This document shows positions 17,995 through 27,147 of a stretch of DNA of 64,000 bases, piece by piece; within the stretch, counting starts at the first letter, position 1; every line of letters starts with the position of its first letter. This stretch comes from Desulfurococcaceae archaeon MEX13E-LK6-19 (GTDB lineage: Archaea; Thermoproteota; Thermoprotei_A; Sulfolobales; Desulfurococcaceae). Under the pieces are notes generated by a model. It was not told the DNA's origin and ran no database searches. It saw nothing but the letters and a program-made list of their open reading frames with translations. The stretch lies in assembly GCA_029637525.1 (NCBI GenBank), contig CP072660.1, positions 1,699,612 to 1,763,611 of the forward strand, written 5' to 3'. The translations under genes and the position numbers were made by a program.

Positions 17995-18705
17995 ATGAAC
18001 AATATTCTTTTAAAGATAGATAACATTGAAATATGCAAGATAATCAAGCGCTTAAACAAATTCGTTGTAGTAGTAGAAATTAGTGGCAAAAAGAAGTATG
18101 GATATTTAGCTAATACAGGAAAACTTTCGGACTACATAGTATGTGGAAGAAAAGCTTTTTGCGTACCAAAAGAAAGTGGAAGAACACAATACAGAATCAT
18201 AGCAGTAGAGGAACATGGATTAGGAGCAGTACTAGACACATTTATTCAGATGAAAGCATTCGAGAAAGCTATAGACCTCAATTTAATACCATGGCTTGAA
18301 GGATACAGGATCGCAAAAAGAAACCCTAGATTAGATCATTCTATTCTTGATTATCTTTTGGAAAAGAATGATAATAGAGTCTACATAGAGGTTAAAAGTG
18401 CTGTCCAAAGAGTAAATACATACGGTGCATCTTATCCTGATTGCCCCACACCTAGAGGTAGAAGACATATAAGAAAACTTATACACTACCATGTAACAAA
18501 AGGATTCCATACAGGCATAGTGTTTATAGCAGCAATACCCCACATCAAATATTTCACTCCAAATAAAAATATCGATCCAGAAATATACCATCTCATAAGA
18601 GAGGCTATTAACCACAATGTATTAGTTAAGGCAATAAACATCTATTTTACACCCAAGCACAACACAATAGTTCTTGGTAATACTGATATACCAGTTATAC
18701 TATAA
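17995..18705 (+). CDS. sfsA: SfsA family protein
   Basis: The 236 residues fit the SfsA family (bacterial sugar fermentation stimulation protein homologue). It has an N-terminal OB-like part with YLANTGKLSDYIVCGRKAFC and a C-terminal restriction-endonuclease-like core with IEVKSAV (Glu-x-Lys) followed by YPDCPTPRGRRHIRKL. VFIAAIP and the terminal strand ITLGNT/PVIL region also fit. Family proteins bind nucleic acid, but no single biochemical role is agreed. Length is typical. ATG 17995 directly follows GTAGATC; there is no strong ribosome site. It is monocistronic between two box C/D RNA genes. Confidence 0.9.
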   Translation: MNNILLKIDNIEICKIIKRLNKFVVVVEISGKKKYGYLANTGKLSDYIVCGRKAFCVPKESGRTQYRIIAVEEHGLGAVLDTFIQMKAFEKAIDLNLIPWLEGYRIAKRNPRLDHSILDYLLEKNDNRVYIEVKSAVQRVNTYGASYPDCPTPRGRRHIRKLIHYHVTKGFHTGIVFIAAIPHIKYFTPNKNIDPEIYHLIREAINHNVLVKAINIYFTPKHNTIVLGNTDIPVIL

Positions 18706-18711
18706 TATCTA

Positions 18712-18777
18712 CATCAGCCTTGAAACACTTCATCACACTATAAAACAACCAATCAGTGTTCACAGCCTTCATCATAG
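18712..18777 (-). ncRNA. box C/D guide sRNA (candidate)
   Basis: On the minus strand: box C ATGATGA (18775-18769), 12-nt guide AGGCTGTGAACA, D' CTGA (18756-18753), 16-nt spacer, C' GTGATGA (18736-18730), 12-nt guide AGTGTTTCAAGG and D CTGA (18717-18714). All four boxes are perfect and both guides are 12 nt; only the D'-C' spacer is long. The D guide is complementary to CCUUGAAACACU, similar to the CCUUGAAA stretch of 23S rRNA domain V as I recall it. It is antisense to the region after sfsA. Confidence 0.75.
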
Positions 18778-19018
18778 TTTCTCCAGACAATACTAAGTAC
18801 TCGACCGAGAGAATTAACAATTTCGACTATTATGTAATATAAACACGCATAGCAGCTATACGTCATCACATCATCCTTGGTGGCCACCATTAAATCGGAT
18901 ATAGGAACTTATTAGACATGATGAGTGGAAAACAGTAAGTAATTGTAGAAAGCACTAGTATTATACGCACCTTGGCTAGATATATTTTAGAAAGAAAAAC
19001 CATGTAAGGTGGCACGCT

Positions 19019-21445
19019 TTGGATAAGAAAGCGGTTACAATAGTTTTCTTAATAATTACATTAATGTTATCATTAATTTCATCATATTCTATAGTGTACG
19101 CTAATAATAGCGGTGAAGAAGATGGTTACTTCTACTATTTTATTCATATAACAGACCTGCATCTTGGCAGTAAATTATGTGATAAATCTAAATTAGAGGT
19201 GTTTGCAAGCGATGTTAAGAACCTGTATAGTATGCTTCCCATAAAACCTCTCGTCATAATAAATACTGGAGATATTGTCGATAGCTCTGGTGATTACAGT
19301 TATTATCAATACTACAAGAATACCCTCGACTTAACTGGAACAGGGATTGATAGACTAGATACTGCAGGAAATCATGATTTCAAATCAACTGATACCTATT
19401 ATAGACAATACATGGGGTCCCCATACTATGTTTGGGACAAGTATATCAATAGTACTCATTATGTTAGATATATCGCTGTTGGCACAGCTGCTGTCGGAAA
19501 GACAGGAGGATGCCTTGATACAGGTAGGCTTGACTGGCTAGAAAGAGTAATCAAAGAAGCTGAGAACGACCCTAATTGCGTGGGGATATGGGTTTTTGGA
19601 CACCACCCGCCAGGTCCTTATACTGATGAAAACGTTACAGCAGGTGGATGGGATTACAGAGCCACTCCATTTAATGATATTGGATGTGACCCATGGAGAT
19701 TCATTAGAATAATATCAAGTTACAGCAAAGTCCTTGGATACATTTATGGCCATGTACACGTGAACTGGGTCACTTTCCACTATGGCAAGTACTGGATTGG
19801 CACAGCACCGCTAACCCTAAGAGGGCCATGGCCAACAGGTGTTGGAAGCTGGTATACAGGAAAAGGTTACGTGTATAGAATAATAACAGTATATAATGGC
19901 ATTGTCTCAACAACGCTTGCCCGTCCAGGCGAATATCCTATCGGATTGATCGTTAACTTAGAGCAGGGAGCTGTTGTAAGTGGTATAGTTAAAGTTGTTG
20001 CCTTTGCTATATCTAATAACCCTATAGACAAAGTAGAACTATATATTGATGGCATGAAGATCAGTGATTTCACTCCAGTAAAAACTAATGAATACGGTGG
20101 ACTCTATGAAACTTATTTCAATGCAGAAGAGTATAGTGAATGGCAACATGAACTCCAGATACACATAGTAGATAAAAACGGTAGAGAATACTGGAGTTCT
20201 AAGACATATATATTCATACATAAAGCTGGTGGAGTGTACTTTATACATAGTGATGCAGCATCAATAGACTATGGTATTCGTGAAGACTATCCTGTTGTGA
20301 GATTATACATATACTCCAATATACATGAAGATTTCCCGTTTGCAGCAATATACGTACCTGTAGACAATAGCGGAGACTATGTCAGAGTTAAAGCATTAAT
20401 GGAGACCGAGCATATATGGGGCCGTGAAATGAGGCTAAGATTTGCATTAGTTTCATGGAAACAAGAGCCTTCGCTAAACGATAAACACTGGAACAATGCA
20501 AGTGGTATGATGAAACTCGTTGCAGGATTCAGCACCGAACAAAACTATGGACGATATCCATACGACTTTAATGCATGGAGGCAAAAAGGTGACCTAGAAC
20601 AATGGTACGGTGAATACCGTTATTTAATACCATGGTGGCCTACTGTAGGCTACTGGGGTCAAGTAACCTATAGACAAAACAACTTTACTGTAGAATTATG
20701 GAAAGAAAATGAGGGCTATAATAAGGCAAAGAGGTTTACTTGGCGTTACGCGAATACCATGTATGATTACGATGACATAAAATATGTTGGCGTCCTAATG
20801 AGAAGTGACACTTCATGTTATTCTCAAGTGGCAGTAGCTTATCTCGAAGTAGAGGATATAAATGGGCTAAGAAAATACCACATGGTACCCAATATACTTG
20901 GTGTACCAGTAGAAGCAAAAATAGTTAGTATTGACAAGGATGTACTGTCTTACAAAATAACCGTTAAAATAACAGCTGAGGCATCAAGACTACAAGGATA
21001 CATCATTCTCCAAGGAAGCGATGACGGTATATCATGGAGTACTATAAGCAAGGTCTTTGCCCAAGGAGAAAACACTATAACTTATGTGTTTGAGAAAGTT
21101 GAACCCCATGCATATTATCGTGTCGTCTATAAGCCCGACTATAACATAAAACACTTATATGCAGTAGCGGTATCATCACCTGTATCAGCTGTTTCCACAA
21201 CATCACAACCATTTGCAGAACCAGTAACACACACTATTACGACCATAACAACATCCACGGTGACCGAGGAAATAACTACAACAATAACAATAACTAAAAC
21301 AAAAACTGAAACCACTGCGGCAATCATTAATACTACTACAACAATTACTCAAAGTAATTGGTTGAATACAGGTATGGTAGCAATATTTGTCTTGATAGCA
21401 GGTTTAATATTAGGGTTATTGTTATCAAAGAGACATTATACCTAA
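19019..21445 (+). CDS. secreted, membrane-anchored calcineurin-like metallophosphoesterase
   Basis: This is an 808-residue surface enzyme. It has a signal peptide (about 1-28), then a metallophosphoesterase domain with all motifs in order: ITDLHLG (about 42), NTGDIVD (about 83), GNHDF (about 117), GHHPPG (about 194) and YGHVHVN (about 242). The middle 400 residues look like beta-rich accessory domains: an Ig-like segment near 300-395, then a Trp/Tyr-rich region. A Thr/Ile/Glu-rich stalk (about 735-780) and a C-terminal helix ending SKRHYT anchor it. Start is TTG 19019 after AAGGTGGC. The natural phosphoester substrate, perhaps nucleotides or phospholipids outside the cell, is unknown. Confidence 0.88.
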   Translation: MDKKAVTIVFLIITLMLSLISSYSIVYANNSGEEDGYFYYFIHITDLHLGSKLCDKSKLEVFASDVKNLYSMLPIKPLVIINTGDIVDSSGDYSYYQYYKNTLDLTGTGIDRLDTAGNHDFKSTDTYYRQYMGSPYYVWDKYINSTHYVRYIAVGTAAVGKTGGCLDTGRLDWLERVIKEAENDPNCVGIWVFGHHPPGPYTDENVTAGGWDYRATPFNDIGCDPWRFIRIISSYSKVLGYIYGHVHVNWVTFHYGKYWIGTAPLTLRGPWPTGVGSWYTGKGYVYRIITVYNGIVSTTLARPGEYPIGLIVNLEQGAVVSGIVKVVAFAISNNPIDKVELYIDGMKISDFTPVKTNEYGGLYETYFNAEEYSEWQHELQIHIVDKNGREYWSSKTYIFIHKAGGVYFIHSDAASIDYGIREDYPVVRLYIYSNIHEDFPFAAIYVPVDNSGDYVRVKALMETEHIWGREMRLRFALVSWKQEPSLNDKHWNNASGMMKLVAGFSTEQNYGRYPYDFNAWRQKGDLEQWYGEYRYLIPWWPTVGYWGQVTYRQNNFTVELWKENEGYNKAKRFTWRYANTMYDYDDIKYVGVLMRSDTSCYSQVAVAYLEVEDINGLRKYHMVPNILGVPVEAKIVSIDKDVLSYKITVKITAEASRLQGYIILQGSDDGISWSTISKVFAQGENTITYVFEKVEPHAYYRVVYKPDYNIKHLYAVAVSSPVSAVSTTSQPFAEPVTHTITTITTSTVTEEITTTITITKTKTETTAAIINTTTTITQSNWLNTGMVAIFVLIAGLILGLLLSKRHYT

Positions 21446-21483
21446 AGCGAGAGTAAAACACATGAGTTCCATTGGGATGAAAA

Positions 21484-22188
21484 CTACTGACGTATCATAC
21501 CTGGATTAACATCATATAATACCTCTTCTTTTACCTCATCCTCTTCACGCCCTGAATCTTCACCACTTTTTTCAACATATTTATCCCCATAAATCTGCCA
21601 TAGCGTGTTTACTCCTAGTAAAAGAAGACCACCAATAATAAGTGGCGTCAGTAATAATACTATAGATAGGCATGTGTCTATTATCCTTAACAAATGGATA
21701 TCAGCCATAAAAACGACATCATCCCTAAGCATCCATAGGAATGCTGAGTAAAAGAATGATGTGATGCCCAGTATGATTGGTAGAGACAACGTTAAGACAA
21801 CTGCACGAGGGTTATGAGCGAACACATAATATACTATATCGATTCCAAGAAAACTTCGCTTATATTCTTCAACACTTTGCTCAAACATCCATGGATGGAG
21901 AGATTCATGTTCAAAGAAGCTGAAATATAATAGTATGGGGACGAACATTGATACAATTATCATGAACAAAAGTACTCCAGCAGTATTACGTAAAGTTCTA
22001 GGTAGATTAGTGCCAGCATCATAAATTAAAGCAAACATAATAATATAGATGATGATAATGTATGAAATCTTAAACTTTTTGGTGACCCTCGCATCAATTA
22101 ATGCAATAAAACCCGTTAGAGACATGAGAATTATATAAGGTAGCCCAAGTGGCTCTAGATACATGGTTTTCATCATCACCATAAACAA
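21484..22188 (-). CDS. multi-pass membrane protein of unknown family
   Basis: The 234 residues have about six hydrophobic segments (near 15-33, 40-58, 70-95, 125-150 and 165-190) and a strongly acidic cytoplasmic tail (SGEDSGREEDEVKEEV). A conserved-looking soluble loop FFEHESLHPWMFEQSVEEYKRS sits in the middle. The start at 22188 gives MFMVMMKTMYLEP; the later in-frame ATGs at residues 5, 6 and 9 are equally possible. It converges tail to tail with the phosphoesterase gene. I do not recognise the family, and nothing nearby explains its role. Confidence 0.72.
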   Translation of the reverse strand: MFMVMMKTMYLEPLGLPYIILMSLTGFIALIDARVTKKFKISYIIIIYIIMFALIYDAGTNLPRTLRNTAGVLLFMIIVSMFVPILLYFSFFEHESLHPWMFEQSVEEYKRSFLGIDIVYYVFAHNPRAVVLTLSLPIILGITSFFYSAFLWMLRDDVVFMADIHLLRIIDTCLSIVLLLTPLIIGGLLLLGVNTLWQIYGDKYVEKSGEDSGREEDEVKEEVLYDVNPGMIRQ

Positions 22189-22331
22189 TACTACTTAGTG
22201 AGACTATGTATAGTATAACAGCACTTCTTCTATAATTGTTTTTGTGCTATACAATTTAATTAAAGATGTAAATAGAGTGTATTAAGGATACATGATTTTT
22301 TACTTAATCAAAGTATCATTGCCGAATATTA

Positions 22332-22389
22332 TATCAGCCCTTACACGGTTCTTCATCTTTATATTCTGTCCCGAAGTCGTTCATCATCT
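22332..22389 (-). ncRNA. box C/D guide sRNA, paralogue of the one at 17.9 kb
   Basis: On the minus strand: box C ATGATGA (22387-22381), 12-nt guide ACGACTTCGGGA, D' CAGA (22368-22365), C' AGATGAA (22358-22352), guide GAACCGTGTAAGGG and D CTGA (22337-22334). The guides match the 17.9 kb RNA at CGACTTCGG and at GAACCGTGT-AGGG with one base changed, while boxes and spacers differ. The rest of the 329-base gap (22189-22517) shows only A+T-rich DNA. Confidence 0.78.
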
Positions 22390-22517
22390 TCAGATACATA
22401 ATAGTGCTTAAGAGTGTTTAAGCTTACCGCTAGTAGACACCATGTACTTCTAAACATACATCTCCATAATTAAACAGAAAAGAAAAAGAAAAGGAATGTT
22501 ATAAAACTATCATGTGT

Positions 22518-23705
22518 TTATTTTAGACCCTTGGCTTTCTTTAGCTCGTCTATTACTTCCCTAAGTGTTTCAAGAAGTTCTTTTATATCGTCGAATGTGA
22601 TATAACCCATGTGTCCTATACGGAACGTGTATTCTTTAACTGGCCCATAGCCTTTCGCTATTTCGTAGCCACGTTTTCTCATTGCTTCATATACTTCTAT
22701 GCCCTTGATTCCTGGTGGTGACTTTATTACTGTTATTGTTGGGCTGTAGTATCCTGGGCGTGCAAAGAGTTCTAGCCCTATTTCCTGTACACCTTTTCTT
22801 ATCATCTCGGCTCTCTTCTGGTACATGTCGAGCCAGACGTACTTACCGCCCATTCTCTCTATAATCCTTAGTATGGCGTTTAGTGCAGCTATCTGTGGGA
22901 TTGGTGGTGTCTGTGGTGTAGACCATTGTTCTTCCTGATACTTCCTGAAGAGCAGTAAGTCGAAGTACCATCCACGGTTTGGTATCTTTTTAGCTTTCTC
23001 GAAGACTTCTTCACTAAATGCTGCCATTGCTAGACCTGGTGGTAGCCCAAATGCTTTCTGACTACTAGCAAAGACTATATCAATACCCCACTCATCAACT
23101 TTGATGTCAGCTGCACCCATAGCCGATACGGCATCAACGAAAACCATTTTGTCATATTCTTTAGCGACCTTAGCAAGCTCCTTCAATGGATTTAAGACTC
23201 CAGTACTGGTCTCATTGTATGTTATAGTGACAGCCTCTACATCGGGATTCTTCTTTAAGGCTTCATCGAGTTCCTCGGGTAGCACGGGCTCGCCTGGTGG
23301 TTTCTCGAGGACAACAGGTATGCGTCCATTGGTTTCAACAACTTCCTTGTATCTCTTCCCAAACGCACCAATAATTGTAACCAATACTTTTCCACCAGGT
23401 GTAACAGCGTTCCTTATACTAGCCTCCATGATCCCTGTTCCACTGCTTGGAAACAACATTACCGTACTCTTCTTTGCCTCAAGAAACTCTGCTAGCCTCT
23501 TAACAGTATCCTTGTGTAGTTCACGATACTCTTTTGATCTGTGGCTGAGCATCTGTACTTTCATTACCTCTAGTACTTCAGGGAAACAAGCAACAGGTCC
23601 TGCTGTAAAGAACTTCATTGGCCGTGGATGTAGAATCTTATAGATCTCGTCAACTACGTCTTTGTACTGGATAGTAGACCACCTCCAACATTCTATAGTA
23701 ACCAT
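22518..23705 (-). CDS. class V aminotransferase, serine/alanine-glyoxylate (pyruvate) type
   Basis: This PLP enzyme would exchange amino groups between serine or alanine and glyoxylate or pyruvate. The 395 residues carry FTAGPVACFPEVL at the N-terminal substrate region, LFPSSGTGIMEA (phosphate cup), FVDAVSAMGA with the PLP-binding Asp, and the Schiff-base Lys near residue 220 in SSQKAFGLP. FRIGHMGY near the end is the substrate-carboxylate Arg motif. The start is uncertain. ATG 23703-23705 follows a TTAAAATA promoter-like element at leaderless distance, but a strong GGAGGTGG ribosome-site sequence lies inside the frame at codons 7-10, and no ATG/GTG/TTG follows it closely. It stands alone. 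Confidence 0.92.
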   Translation of the reverse strand: MVTIECWRWSTIQYKDVVDEIYKILHPRPMKFFTAGPVACFPEVLEVMKVQMLSHRSKEYRELHKDTVKRLAEFLEAKKSTVMLFPSSGTGIMEASIRNAVTPGGKVLVTIIGAFGKRYKEVVETNGRIPVVLEKPPGEPVLPEELDEALKKNPDVEAVTITYNETSTGVLNPLKELAKVAKEYDKMVFVDAVSAMGAADIKVDEWGIDIVFASSQKAFGLPPGLAMAAFSEEVFEKAKKIPNRGWYFDLLLFRKYQEEQWSTPQTPPIPQIAALNAILRIIERMGGKYVWLDMYQKRAEMIRKGVQEIGLELFARPGYYSPTITVIKSPPGIKGIEVYEAMRKRGYEIAKGYGPVKEYTFRIGHMGYITFDDIKELLETLREVIDELKKAKGLK

Positions 23706-23834
23706 CTTTGATGAATTAAAACCTTATTTTAATAGTAAGATTTTAGACCAGAAAAGAGTAGTAATCAATTTTCAATCTGATATTATTGAAAAAATATATT
23801 ATATCATTATCATAAATATACATGGGGCCGAAGT

Positions 23835-25907
23835 TTGGTAGTTAAAGAGAAAGAAGTCAATTGGATAGCTTATTTTAGTCTAAACAATATCGAACTCGAT
23901 GTAATGCTTAATACAATGTTTATAAACTTTAGCGAGAAACGAGCATGTACGTTCAAAGACTATATTTCCCGTACAATATTTGATAAGCTAAATCCTAACC
24001 TAGTGTACAAGCTTGTAAACAAAGGCGTCTTAAAGTCTTTTCAAAAGAATGACGAGGTTTTCTTTATACTGACAACACGTGGTGTCAAAGCATTTTTCGC
24101 AGTAGCTCATCCAGTATACGATGTTATTGAAAAGAATCCCGGACTAGAAGCTAAGGAGATAAGTGCAAAAGTTGCCCTAAAGACTCTGTATGGAGGCGTA
24201 CATAAAGTCTATAGTGTCCACGAAAAGCTTGTCGAGAAAATAATACTACTATTGCTCCTTATGGGTTTTATACAAGAAACTGATGGAATGTACAAGCCCA
24301 AACCAATAGATTATAGAATTAAAGCCATAGTTAATGTCATAAAAAGATTATCTGCAACAATATTTATAAGAAGACCGGATGACCTGGTGTTATGTATCGT
24401 TAAAAGTTTAAATATACCGGTTGATAGAACTGGAGAAATCCTGAATAGATTAGCATTAAGCGGTATAGTGTCAAGTGAAAGAGAACCAGCTAAAGCACTA
24501 GCAGATCTATTATCGGGTCTTGAAGCCAGAGCAGATGCAAGCTTGAAAGAAGGTAGATTACTTGAAGCAGCTGCCTATGAAGCACTTGCAATGATCGTTG
24601 CAGATATTCTATCAAAACTTGACACAGATTATGAAGAGCTACTTATACTAAAGAATAAATATAAATACAATGCTTACGAGCGTCTTGGTGACTACTTCTA
24701 TCATAATCTATTATTTGAAGTAGCTCAAACACTGTATAATAGAGCAGTCAATATTGCCAGAAGCCATCCTGAGCTAGCTAAAGAGGCTTATCGTTCACAT
24801 GCAAAATACATATTGAGCAAAGCACGGAATCTAGCACACCATAGAAAATATAATGAGGCTATATCTGAGCTCCAAAGACTCATAGAATACTACGCGTCTT
24901 CAGGCTCGTTTAGAGAAGCAGAAATAGCTAGGGCATTAAGCAAGGAACTTCAAGCCGAGCTAGAAATAATGCATGGTAAATCATGTATTGCTAAAGACCT
25001 GTACTACGAGGCTTCACAAATATATAGAATGCTTGGAAGCGAGTATGAAAACAAAGCAAAAGCAATGTACTGTAAAGCATTAATTAGTAGTGGCGAGTGC
25101 AAGCTCCTTGTTGAAAAGGATCTAGAGAATGCTTTGAAGATATTCGAAGAAGCAATAAAAATAGCTGATGAAATACTTAGTCCGCACCTCAAGAATGCCG
25201 CATTATCTTGGTATTACGAAGTTCACGCAAGAATAAGCGTCAATGAAGGAAAACTTGAAGAAGCCGCGAAAGACTTTGAAGAAGCTGCCAAATACTATCA
25301 AGCCAGAGGTGTGCAACACCGTGCATTACTATCATTGGCACGAGCCATGAAGTTCTATGGTTTCCACAATATATTCGCAAAAGAATTTGATAAGGCACAT
25401 GAATACATGTATAACGCTGAAAACTATTACTCTATGCTCCTCAAAAAACTATTATCTAGATTAAAGTCCGGCAAAAAAGACTCATACATGTTTGGAGAAG
25501 CAGTCAAAGGTATTTGCGATACCATAGCAATCAAAAAAATCATCGAGGCACTAAAAATATTGAATGAAACTCCATTAATTAATAACGAGACCTTAACAAA
25601 CGTCATAAATAAACTCCATGATGCAGCTCATTATTTAGTTGAATCTTCTAGAGATGAATACAAGACAGTACTTCAGATAACAGATACTCTATCGAAAATA
25701 ACTAATGACCCCAACCCAAGAATAAGAGAGACATTCTCATCCCTTATTGATAAAGCGATTGAAGAACTTGAAACAAGTAATGATAACAAAGATACTCTTG
25801 AACCACGAAAGAACAGTATAAGACTATTATTAACGCTAATGCTTACAAGAATAAAGTACTCACTTAGTACTTTTAATAGAGGTTACGAAGAAGAAATATT
25901 CCTGTAA
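23835..25907 (+). CDS. large TPR-like helical repeat protein with N-terminal winged-helix-like region
   Basis: The 690 residues lack a signal peptide and membrane helices. The first 210 or so look like two winged-helix modules: LNPNLVYKLVNKGVLKSFQKNDEVFFILTTRGVKAF reads as a helix-turn-helix plus wing, and a second copy spans about 165-205. From about 220 to 640 the protein is alpha-helical with TPR-like repeats: AYERLGDYFYHNLLFEVAQTLYNRAV, KYNEAISELQRLIEYYASSG, and ENALKIFEEAIKIADEI with KLEEAAKDFEEAAKYYQ. This suggests a scaffold or regulator that binds protein partners and perhaps DNA. TTG 23835 is the start. I do not recognise a named family. Confidence 0.78.
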   Translation: MVVKEKEVNWIAYFSLNNIELDVMLNTMFINFSEKRACTFKDYISRTIFDKLNPNLVYKLVNKGVLKSFQKNDEVFFILTTRGVKAFFAVAHPVYDVIEKNPGLEAKEISAKVALKTLYGGVHKVYSVHEKLVEKIILLLLLMGFIQETDGMYKPKPIDYRIKAIVNVIKRLSATIFIRRPDDLVLCIVKSLNIPVDRTGEILNRLALSGIVSSEREPAKALADLLSGLEARADASLKEGRLLEAAAYEALAMIVADILSKLDTDYEELLILKNKYKYNAYERLGDYFYHNLLFEVAQTLYNRAVNIARSHPELAKEAYRSHAKYILSKARNLAHHRKYNEAISELQRLIEYYASSGSFREAEIARALSKELQAELEIMHGKSCIAKDLYYEASQIYRMLGSEYENKAKAMYCKALISSGECKLLVEKDLENALKIFEEAIKIADEILSPHLKNAALSWYYEVHARISVNEGKLEEAAKDFEEAAKYYQARGVQHRALLSLARAMKFYGFHNIFAKEFDKAHEYMYNAENYYSMLLKKLLSRLKSGKKDSYMFGEAVKGICDTIAIKKIIEALKILNETPLINNETLTNVINKLHDAAHYLVESSRDEYKTVLQITDTLSKITNDPNPRIRETFSSLIDKAIEELETSNDNKDTLEPRKNSIRLLLTLMLTRIKYSLSTFNRGYEEEIFL

Positions 25908-25912
25908 GATAG

Positions 25913-25972
25913 GGTCGATGAAGAGGTTACGCACAACTGACTACATAGTTGATGAAGCCTGCCTCGCTGAGA
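25913..25972 (+). ncRNA. box C/D guide sRNA (candidate)
   Basis: Box C TCGATGA (25915-25921), guide AGAGGTTACGCACAA (15 nt), D' CTGA (25937-25940), 8-nt spacer, C' TTGATGA (25949-25955), guide AGCCTGCCTCG (11 nt) and D CTGA (25967-25970). Box C differs from consensus at one position; all others match. It lies between the 3' ends of the TPR gene and the convergent proline dehydrogenase operon. Confidence 0.78.
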
Positions 25973-26001
25973 TCAAAAATATTATGTAAAAAATTTTATT
26001 T

Positions 26002-27141
26002 TTATCCAAATACCGCTATTTCCTTTATCATTTTTCCTTCACGGAATCGTTTTAGCTTCAAGTTTTCTGCAATAGGAATACTTGGTTTTTCTTCAATAAT
26101 CCATTCAGCCATAAGTTTGCCTACAATAGGGGCCATCATGAAGCCGTGTCCACTGAACCCAGTTGCGACATATAGTCCATCTATATCATCTATTGGACCC
26201 AGTATTGGATGATGATCCGGTGTCATAACGTAGTATCCTGTCCAATACCTTAAGACATTTATCTCGGCGAGCCATGGGAAATATTTTACCCATACTTGAG
26301 CTGCTTTGTAGAGGAATTCTATCCTATTGACAGGTTTAACATTATATTCTTCCTCGATCTCGGCACCAATTAGGAATGTTCCTGATGATGTTTGTACCAT
26401 ATATGACGTAGAGCTCCAGTCAACGAGTAAAGGCTTGAATCTCTCATTAAATTTCTCGGTAACAAGGGCGTGTTTGGGCAAGTTATTCAGTGGCGCATCT
26501 ACTCCGGCTGTCTTTAATAAATCTCTGGAACCATATCCTGCAGCAACAACGATTTTTTTAGCCTCAATAAACCCTTTATCTGTCTCAACACCTTGTACTC
26601 GACTATTTTCAACAACTATTTTCCTCGCCAAAGTACCAGTATACACTTGTACACCCTTATCTCTTACATACTTGAGTAGCAGAAGCAGTGATTTGAAGCA
26701 GTCAGCTTTCCCTGCAAGAGGATCATATACTCCTCCTACTAGCCCACTAGTGTTAATCGTTGGTACAAGCTTCTCGATCTCTTCAACACTAATTATTCTC
26801 GTGGGAACACCAAGACTATTATGGAATTCAACAAATTTCTTAAACAACTCTAATTGCTCTTCAGTAGACAACAACCATACGTATCCTCCTCTTAAGTAGA
26901 AGAAGCCATGCTTCTCTGATAGTTCCTTCCATAGCTTCACGCTTTCTTTCATGAGCAAGACGTGTTCCTCACTTGTAAACGATGCTCTAATACCTGTTGC
27001 ACAACGGAAGGACCCGCCGGATCCGGGATAATTCTTTTCAATGATAACTATGTTGCGAATACCCTTTTCTACAAGATTATACGCTGTTGAAACGCCAATA
27101 ATTCCTGCACCAATAATCACAATATCAGCTTTCCCTACCAT
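26002..27141 (-). CDS. pdhB: dye-linked L-proline dehydrogenase beta subunit (FAD, catalytic)
   Basis: A 379-residue DAO-family flavoprotein that oxidises L-proline to pyrroline-5-carboxylate. The N-terminal ADIVIIGAGIIGVSTAYNL is the FAD dinucleotide-binding fold, with the acidic IIEKNYPGSGGSFR following. YVMTPDHHPILGPIDDIDGLYVATGFSGHGFMMAP near the end is the second FAD-binding motif of sarcosine-oxidase-like enzymes. It is last in a four-gene operon whose order and subunit sizes (491, 162, 91, 379 residues) match the Thermococcales alpha-beta-gamma-delta complex genes pdhA-pdhF-pdhX-pdhB. Relatives use sarcosine, hydroxyproline or opines, so proline is the best but unproven substrate. Confidence 0.85.
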   Translation of the reverse strand: MVGKADIVIIGAGIIGVSTAYNLVEKGIRNIVIIEKNYPGSGGSFRCATGIRASFTSEEHVLLMKESVKLWKELSEKHGFFYLRGGYVWLLSTEEQLELFKKFVEFHNSLGVPTRIISVEEIEKLVPTINTSGLVGGVYDPLAGKADCFKSLLLLLKYVRDKGVQVYTGTLARKIVVENSRVQGVETDKGFIEAKKIVVAAGYGSRDLLKTAGVDAPLNNLPKHALVTEKFNERFKPLLVDWSSTSYMVQTSSGTFLIGAEIEEEYNVKPVNRIEFLYKAAQVWVKYFPWLAEINVLRYWTGYYVMTPDHHPILGPIDDIDGLYVATGFSGHGFMMAPIVGKLMAEWIIEEKPSIPIAENLKLKRFREGKMIKEIAVFG

Positions 27142-27147
27142 GAGCCA

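Noticed and set aside
18778-19018. Second guide RNA candidate in the sfsA-phosphoesterase gap (ATGATG and GTGATGA words)
   Set aside because: No CTGA partner within 25 bases; left as unexplained A+T-rich sequence plus the probable promoter of the phosphoesterase.
23101-23643. 180-codon frame opposite the aminotransferase
   Set aside because: Shadow of a gene with all PLP-enzyme motifs; Ser/Thr/Pro-rich composition is typical of antisense frames here.
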